Position numbers and translations under genes: made by a program. 19,530 bases of DNA from Opitutaceae bacterium (GTDB taxonomy: Bacteria > Verrucomicrobiota > Verrucomicrobiia > Opitutales > Opitutaceae): assembly GCA_009919985.1 (NCBI GenBank), contig RGAX01000028.1, positions 1 to 19,530 on the forward strand, given 5' to 3'. The first letter of the stretch is position 1. Every line of letters begins with the position of its first letter. Below are positions 14,865 to 19,530 of the stretch, one piece after another. The notes beneath the pieces were generated by a model. It did no database searches. It had not been told where the DNA came from and saw nothing but the letters and a program-made list of their open reading frames with translations.

Positions 14865-16268
14865 TCAGCGCTGGGGCGGAGTCCAAGCGTCGGGACGGAG
14901 TGTCGCGACGGTGAACGGCGCGAGATCGTCGATTTTTTTTAATTCGGCGGCGAGCGTTTGCGTCATCGCGGCAACGCGCGCGGCGTGTTCGGGCAACGCG
15001 GCGAGGTCGTGGATTTCGTCCGGATCGTTCCCGAGATCGAAAAGTTGGGTGCGATCGATTTGCGGATAGCGGATGAGTTTGAAGCGCTCGTCGCGGAGGG
15101 CGCGTTGGACTTTTTGATAAGCGAAGGTGAGCGAGGGGCGAGCGGGTTTGCGCGGATCGCGCATCGAGGAGCTAAGGTCGATGCCTTCGTTAGTCTTGGG
15201 GCCTGGAACCTGGGTCAAGGCGCCCAGGGTGGGGAGGACGTCGTAGAGGTAACACAGGGCCTCGGTTGTTGTGTTCGCGGGAACACCGGGGCCGGCGATG
15301 ATGAGCGGGACGCGCAGGGAGTGCTCGTAGAGGTTTTGTTTTCCAATGAGTCCGTGGCTGCCGCGAGCGACGCCCGAATCGGCGGCGAAAACGATGAAGG
15401 TGTTGTGCGCGGCAGGGGAGGCATCGAGCGCATCGAGTACTCGGCCGATGAGTTGATCGAGGTAGGAAATGTAACGGTAGTAATCGGCGAGCATGGCGCG
15501 GATGTCGGTGGCGGTGCGCGGCCAAGGGAGGAGTTGCTCGTCGCGGATCGTCATCTCGCCGTTGTCGAAGGGATGTTGGGCGAGAAAATTAGCGGGAAGA
15601 GGGATTTTTTCTGGGTCGTACTGAACCGGAAATTCGGCGGGCACAATGTGTGGATCGTGCGGACCGTCGAAGGCGAGGTAAGCGAAGAACGGGGTCGGGT
15701 GGGGTTCTTGGAGGAACGCGATCGTCTCATCGGCGAAGGTGGCGCAAGCGTGTTGGGGTGAAATTTTGGCGGGACTCATTTTGCCGTTTTCGAGATTGCT
15801 GAGTGGCGCCCGGAGCGGATTTGTCATGCCACCGGTGAACAATTGGCGGGCGCGTTGGAAACTTAGCGGGACGGACGCGGCGGTGTTATGCCATTTGCCG
15901 CTGATAAAGGTCGTGTAACCGGCGCGGCCGAAGGCGGCGGGCCACGTTTCGTCGCGAGTGAGTTTTTCGTCGATGTGAAACAAGGAGCGCCCAGACAGCA
16001 GCATCGCGCGTGACGGGACGCAGGTCGCGCCGTTCATGCCGCCTTGCATGTACGCTCGGGTGAAGGCGACGCCACGACGCGCGAGTCGGTCGAGGTTGGG
16101 CGTTTGAATGTGAGGGTTGCCGAGGGCGGCGATCGTATCAGCGCGCTGGTCGTCAGCGAAAATAAAGAGCACGTTGGCTGGAGCGGTGGCCGCATAGGTG
16201 AGACGCAAAGCCCAGGTGAAAACGAGCAGCGTGAGGACGCGCAAAATTGAGGTGTTGAGGCGGGACAT
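14865..16268 (-). CDS. Exported sulfatase (FGly motif CVPSR)
   Basis: A type I sulfatase that would hydrolyse sulfate esters, probably on a carbohydrate, in the periplasm or outside the cell. It has 467 residues with a signal peptide (about 1-26, ending TYA-ATAP). The calcium-binding Asp39-Asp40 lie in FIFADDQRAD. The catalytic Cys83 in CVPSRAMLLSGR would be converted to formylglycine. Lys125/His127 lie in SGKWHN and His204/His207 in DGPHDPH. The usual DNG metal pair appears as ADSG, within FAADSGVARGSHGLIGKQNL. The C-terminal half has the small FKLIRYP hairpin typical of the fold. It is the last gene of the three-sulfatase operon, beginning 23 bp after its upstream neighbour. Overall it resembles iduronate-/choline-sulfatase-like members more than arylsulfatase A, but the substrate is not assignable. 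Confidence 0.95.
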   Translation of the reverse strand: MSRLNTSILRVLTLLVFTWALRLTYAATAPANVLFIFADDQRADTIAALGNPHIQTPNLDRLARRGVAFTRAYMQGGMNGATCVPSRAMLLSGRSLFHIDEKLTRDETWPAAFGRAGYTTFISGKWHNTAASVPLSFQRARQLFTGGMTNPLRAPLSNLENGKMSPAKISPQHACATFADETIAFLQEPHPTPFFAYLAFDGPHDPHIVPAEFPVQYDPEKIPLPANFLAQHPFDNGEMTIRDEQLLPWPRTATDIRAMLADYYRYISYLDQLIGRVLDALDASPAAHNTFIVFAADSGVARGSHGLIGKQNLYEHSLRVPLIIAGPGVPANTTTEALCYLYDVLPTLGALTQVPGPKTNEGIDLSSSMRDPRKPARPSLTFAYQKVQRALRDERFKLIRYPQIDRTQLFDLGNDPDEIHDLAALPEHAARVAAMTQTLAAELKKIDDLAPFTVATLRPDAWTPPQR

Positions 16269-16291
16269 TTTTAATCGGGTTATTGGCGGGC

Positions 16292-17689
16292 TCAGTCGCC
16301 TTTTTTGGGCGCGGGGGCGCGGGCGGTGGGATTGCCGGATTGCGCGCCCTCAGCCGCGATCTCGGCGCGGAGTTGGCGGAGCGTGGCGGTCATGGCGCGG
16401 ACGCGCTCGGGGTGTTGCTCGGCGAGGTTTTGCTTTTCACCGAGATCAGCGGTGAGGTCGTAGAGTTCGACGTGCCTGAGCGTGGCGTCGGCGAGGAGTT
16501 TCCACGGGCCGTCGCGGAGGGCGAGGGTCCACGGTTTTCCCATGGAGAAATCGTACTGCCAATAAAGCGGGTGAGGACGTCTGAGCGGTTGACCAACAAA
16601 CAGCGGGAGTAGGTTCGTGCCGTCGAGGGCGCGGTCGTGCGGAGGCGCAATGCCGGCGAGCGCGCAGGCGGTAGGGAGGAAATCGAGGTTACAGATCGGT
16701 TCGACGCTGGTCGCGCCGGCGGCGACGTGACCGGGCCAACGGATGATGCCTGGGACGCGGTAGCCAGCTTCGGTGACGTGGAGTTTCATGCCGCGCAGCG
16801 GGCCGGGGGAACCGTAGCTGCGCTCGGCGCCTTTGTAGCGCTTGAGCGTTTCTGGGCCGTTGTCGCTAGAGAAGTAGATGAAGGTGTTGTCGCGGAGGCC
16901 GTGATCGTCGAGGTAGCGCAGGAGCTGGCCGACGGCGGCGTCCATCTGCGAAGCGGCGCCAAGATAGTGGCGGCGGTCGGGGTTTTTCTCATCGGGATAG
17001 AGGGCGAGAAATTCCTCAGTGGCGGCGACGGGCTCGTGGGTTTCGTGAAACCAGAGGTTTAAGAAAAACGGAGCCTCGTCGGCGCGCTTGGTTGCTTCGA
17101 GCCAGCGTTTGGCCTCGGCGACGACGAGATGGGAAGAAGGACCGTTGAGCGGGCCGGCGGGTTGGCCGTTGCGTATGAAATTGCGGGGATTGAGGTGGCT
17201 GGGAGCGGCGTTGTTTTGAGTGTAGAGCCAGTGGTCGAAGCCGGCGTCACCGGGCGTGGGTTCGGAACCGTCGGTGCGGCTGTTGAGGTGCCACTTGCCG
17301 GCGTGGAACGTGTGGTAGCCAGATTTTTTCAGGAGCTGGGCGATGGTAATTTCGGCGGGGCGCAGGAAGATGCTGCTTTGAGGGGGAATCCAATCGCGGA
17401 TGCCGAGGCGGTTGGGCGTGCGGCCCGTCATGAGGCCGGCACGGGAGGGCGAACACACGGGCGAGGCGGAATAACAGTCGGTGAAGCGGGTGCCTTCGCG
17501 GGCGAGTTGATCGATGTGCGGCGTGCGGATTTCAGGATGGGCGAAGCAGCTGAGATCGCCGTAGCCGAGGTCGTCGCAGAGCAGCACGATGATGTTGGGG
17601 CGCGGCGCCGGTGCGGCTGCAAACGCGAGCGCGGGCACGGCGCACCAGAACGTGAAAAGCAAGTGACGGACGGCGCGCGGGAAATTCAT
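16292..17689 (-). CDS. Exported arylsulfatase-like sulfatase (FGly motif CSPSR)
   Basis: A type I sulfatase of the arylsulfatase A-like group, 465 residues, with a signal peptide (about 1-25, LAFA-AAPA). Key elements are the metal pair Asp39-Asp40 (LLCDDLGYGDLSC), the formylglycine site Cys79 (CSPSRAGLMTGR), AGKWHLNSR, a substrate-side His in FHETHEP, FSSDNGPE carrying the second Asp/Asn metal ligands, and the C-terminal GPWKLLAD hairpin. It ends in a basic, Pro/Ala-rich tail (NPTARAPAPKKGD) not needed for the fold. It is the middle gene of the minus-strand operon, 45 bp after the fusion gene and 23 bp before the next sulfatase. The active-site set is complete. Specificity is unknown. Confidence 0.96.
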   Translation of the reverse strand: MNFPRAVRHLLFTFWCAVPALAFAAAPAPRPNIIVLLCDDLGYGDLSCFAHPEIRTPHIDQLAREGTRFTDCYSASPVCSPSRAGLMTGRTPNRLGIRDWIPPQSSIFLRPAEITIAQLLKKSGYHTFHAGKWHLNSRTDGSEPTPGDAGFDHWLYTQNNAAPSHLNPRNFIRNGQPAGPLNGPSSHLVVAEAKRWLEATKRADEAPFFLNLWFHETHEPVAATEEFLALYPDEKNPDRRHYLGAASQMDAAVGQLLRYLDDHGLRDNTFIYFSSDNGPETLKRYKGAERSYGSPGPLRGMKLHVTEAGYRVPGIIRWPGHVAAGATSVEPICNLDFLPTACALAGIAPPHDRALDGTNLLPLFVGQPLRRPHPLYWQYDFSMGKPWTLALRDGPWKLLADATLRHVELYDLTADLGEKQNLAEQHPERVRAMTATLRQLRAEIAAEGAQSGNPTARAPAPKKGD

Positions 17690-17734
17690 CGGGAAAGCGT
17701 AAATGGTATCGGCGATGCCAGGGCCACAGGTTAG

Positions 17735-19530
17735 TTACGGCGAGAAACGTCCGGGGGCGCGGACGCCGGCGCCGGTGCGTTGGGTGAGTGAGTCGCCGAG
17801 ATCGGCGCGGCAGATTTCGACGAAGGCGAGGAGGCGTTGGACGACGTCGGGGTGAGCGGCGGAGACATCGGTGGTTTCGCTGCGATCGTTTACGAGGTCA
17901 AAGAGAACGGGTTGTTTGAGCGCGTGATTTTCGTATTTGGCGGGGAGGCCGTCGCGCCCGCCGGGTCGTCCGGCGAGCGTGCGGTACGTGTGCGCGAGCA
18001 GGAGCTTCCAATGGCCGTCGGCGCTCGTGACGGATTGTAGTTCATTTTGGTTGTACCACGTGGCGTAGCCTGCGTGGGGGTTGTTGGCGCCGGTTTGGCT
18101 GGTGAGGAGTGGCCAGACGTCGAGGCCGTCGATCGGAAGCTCAGGAAGCGGAGCGTTGATAAGACGCGCGAGCGTGGGCAACAAATCGATGGTCATCACG
18201 TAGGCGTCGCTTTGGGTCTTGGCGGCAATGTGTCCGGGCCAGCGCATGAGACAGGGCACGCGGGTGCCGCCTTCCCAAGCGGTGCCTTTGCCTTCGCGCA
18301 GCGGGCCTGCGCTACCGGCGTGCTTACCGTAGCTAAGCCAAGGGCCGTTATCGCTGGTGAAGATGACGAGCGTATCGCGCGTGAGGTCGTGTTGTTCGAG
18401 CGTGCGGAGGATTTCGCCCACTGACCAATCAAGCTCCATCATGACATCGCCGTAGAGTCCGGCGCCGGAGCGACCTTTAAACGCAGCGCTCACGGCGAGC
18501 GGTACGTGCGGCATCGGGTGCGCGAGATAAAAGAAAAACGGTTGGTTGTGATGGCGGTTAATGAAGGAAACGGCGCGCGCGGTGAATCGTTGCGTGAAGT
18601 CGGCCATCGAGGCGGGCGAGACGTTGGAGTCGATGATGCGACCGTCTTCGTAAAGCGGAAGCGGCGGGTATGTGCCGGGTTTGGCCTCGGGGTGATACGG
18701 CCACATGTCGTTGGAATAGGGCAGGCCGAATGATTCGTCGAAGCCGTGGCGATTAGGCAGAAACGGTGCTTGGTGGCCGAGGTGCCATTTACCCGCCATG
18801 CCGGTGGCGTAACCGCGCGCTTTAAAAATCTCGGGTAAGGTCGTCTCTTTGGCGTTGAGGCCGTGGGTGGCGTTGGGCCCGAGTGCGCCGTGAATGCCGA
18901 TGCGGTTCGAATAAGCTCCGGTGAGCAAGGCGGCTCGAGAGGCGGAGCAAACGGGTTGGGCGACGTGGAAATTTGTGAACATCGTGCCCTCGTATGCGAG
19001 ACGATCTAAGTGCGGCGTCGCGTAGCCCTTGGCGCCGTAGACACCGAGGTCACCGTAGCCTAGGTCGTCGGTTAAAATCACGATGACATTTGGCGGCCGA
19101 GGGACCGGTGGTGGGGGCGGCAGGTAGCCAAGGGAAACGAGAAACGCATCGGTCGCAGCGAGGGTTTCGTGGTAGAGGCGGTTGTCGGCGCGGGTGAAGT
19201 TGAAGAAGCCGTGGGATTGGCCCGGAAAACGCACGAGTTCGCAGCGGTTGCCGGCGGCGCGCATCACGCGTGTAAATACTTCGCTCGCCGCGAAGGGAAT
19301 CGTGGTGTCGGCATCGCCATGAAAAATAATCGTCGGCGGCGCGCCGCGCTTTACGTGATGTCCGGGTGAGAGCGCGACGGTTTCCGCACCGAGGCGTTCT
19401 GCGCTCAGGGCCGTGCCGAAACCCGTGGGCGTGTAGCCTTCGAGTGGCGCGAGTACGAGGCCGGGATTAAACAGCACGAGGGCATCGGGTCGGCAACTGA
19501 CGGCTGTGGCTTCGCCTGGTTCCTCTAGGC
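17735..19530 (-). CDS. Esterase-sulfatase fusion (N-terminus beyond window)
   Basis: A two-domain exported hydrolase whose 5' end is cut by the window: the frame stays open past the GTG at 19477 to the edge (17 more codons, including SCRPDALVLFNPGLV). The first domain (to about 19100) is the C-terminal part of an alpha/beta esterase of acetyl-xylan/feruloyl-esterase type, with the catalytic acid in FHGDADTTIP and the base His in GQSHGFFNF. Its serine elbow must lie upstream. After a Pro-rich joint (YLPPPPPVPRPP) a full sulfatase follows: Asp-Asp in ILTDDLGYGDLG, the formylglycine site CSASR (Cys codon at 18947-18949), AGKWHLGHQ, FTSDNGPW and a C-terminal DGHWKLLLAH. CSASR has Ala where Pro is usual, an accepted variant. 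The frame shows no frameshift, so this is a genuine fusion that could remove ester and sulfate groups from one polymer. It is the first of the three sulfatase genes seen. Confidence 0.95.
   Translation of the reverse strand, partial: LEEPGEATAVSCRPDALVLFNPGLVLAPLEGYTPTGFGTALSAERLGAETVALSPGHHVKRGAPPTIIFHGDADTTIPFAASEVFTRVMRAAGNRCELVRFPGQSHGFFNFTRADNRLYHETLAATDAFLVSLGYLPPPPPVPRPPNVIVILTDDLGYGDLGVYGAKGYATPHLDRLAYEGTMFTNFHVAQPVCSASRAALLTGAYSNRIGIHGALGPNATHGLNAKETTLPEIFKARGYATGMAGKWHLGHQAPFLPNRHGFDESFGLPYSNDMWPYHPEAKPGTYPPLPLYEDGRIIDSNVSPASMADFTQRFTARAVSFINRHHNQPFFFYLAHPMPHVPLAVSAAFKGRSGAGLYGDVMMELDWSVGEILRTLEQHDLTRDTLVIFTSDNGPWLSYGKHAGSAGPLREGKGTAWEGGTRVPCLMRWPGHIAAKTQSDAYVMTIDLLPTLARLINAPLPELPIDGLDVWPLLTSQTGANNPHAGYATWYNQNELQSVTSADGHWKLLLAHTYRTLAGRPGGRDGLPAKYENHALKQPVLFDLVNDRSETTDVSAAHPDVVQRLLAFVEICRADLGDSLTQRTGAGVRAPGRFSP

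Noticed and set aside
14958..15761. A 267-codon plus-strand frame opposite the CVPSR sulfatase
   Set aside because: It lies wholly inside a sulfatase with all active-site motifs, and its Gly/Glu/Val-rich product has no signal or fold signature.
17129..17734. A 201-codon plus-strand frame opposite the CSPSR sulfatase
   Set aside because: It is antisense shadow of a well-supported gene with biased composition and no recognisable domain.

Overview
The window looks like chromosomal DNA of a GC-rich Verrucomicrobium, most likely an opitutaceous lineage (Opitutus/Lacunisphaera-like). This is inferred, not searched. The clues are a large TonB-dependent receptor with an Opitutus-style mature N-terminus (LEAFTVTGSN), a GTP-type PEP carboxykinase, several exported sulfatases including an esterase-sulfatase fusion, a divergent LacI regulator, frequent GTG/TTG starts and almost no Shine-Dalgarno sequences. 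I see no tRNA, rRNA, CRISPR array, insertion sequence or phage gene. It reads as ordinary chromosome with a polysaccharide- and ester-degrading flavour.

Layout. 1-1644 (-) is a two-component pair: an OmpR-family regulator whose stop overlaps the GTG start of a sensor kinase that runs off the left edge. Divergent from it is a small outer-membrane beta-barrel protein (1774-2454, +), separated by a leader with CTTCAG repeats. 2470-3899 (-) is an exported M14 zinc carboxypeptidase with a translationally coupled 55-residue two-helix membrane protein. 4116-8178 (+) is an exported alpha/beta hydrolase followed 31 bp later by a 1053-residue TonB-dependent receptor. 8327-10153 (+) is pckG, closed by a strong hairpin terminator shared with the convergent lacI-type gene (10205-11221, -). 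The promoter of that regulator fixes its start. 11357-12133 (+) is an exported protein of unknown function.

12254-14858 (+) is a compact three-gene unit: an ECF sigma factor, a two-helix membrane protein in the usual anti-sigma position, and a membrane protein joining a bactofilin-like beta-helical domain to a C-terminal RDD domain. It faces a three-gene sulfatase operon on the minus strand (19530-14865) across only 6 bp.

How the parts may work together. The sulfatases and the esterase-sulfatase fusion would remove sulfate and ester decorations from a polymer or glycoconjugate in the periplasm or outside the cell. The receptor would bring ligands across the outer membrane. PEP carboxykinase would support gluconeogenesis on the resulting C3/C4 acids. 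These links come from gene neighbourhood only. The parts most worth a second look are the esterase-sulfatase fusion, the ECF/two-helix/bactofilin-RDD unit, and the small membrane protein coupled to the carboxypeptidase.
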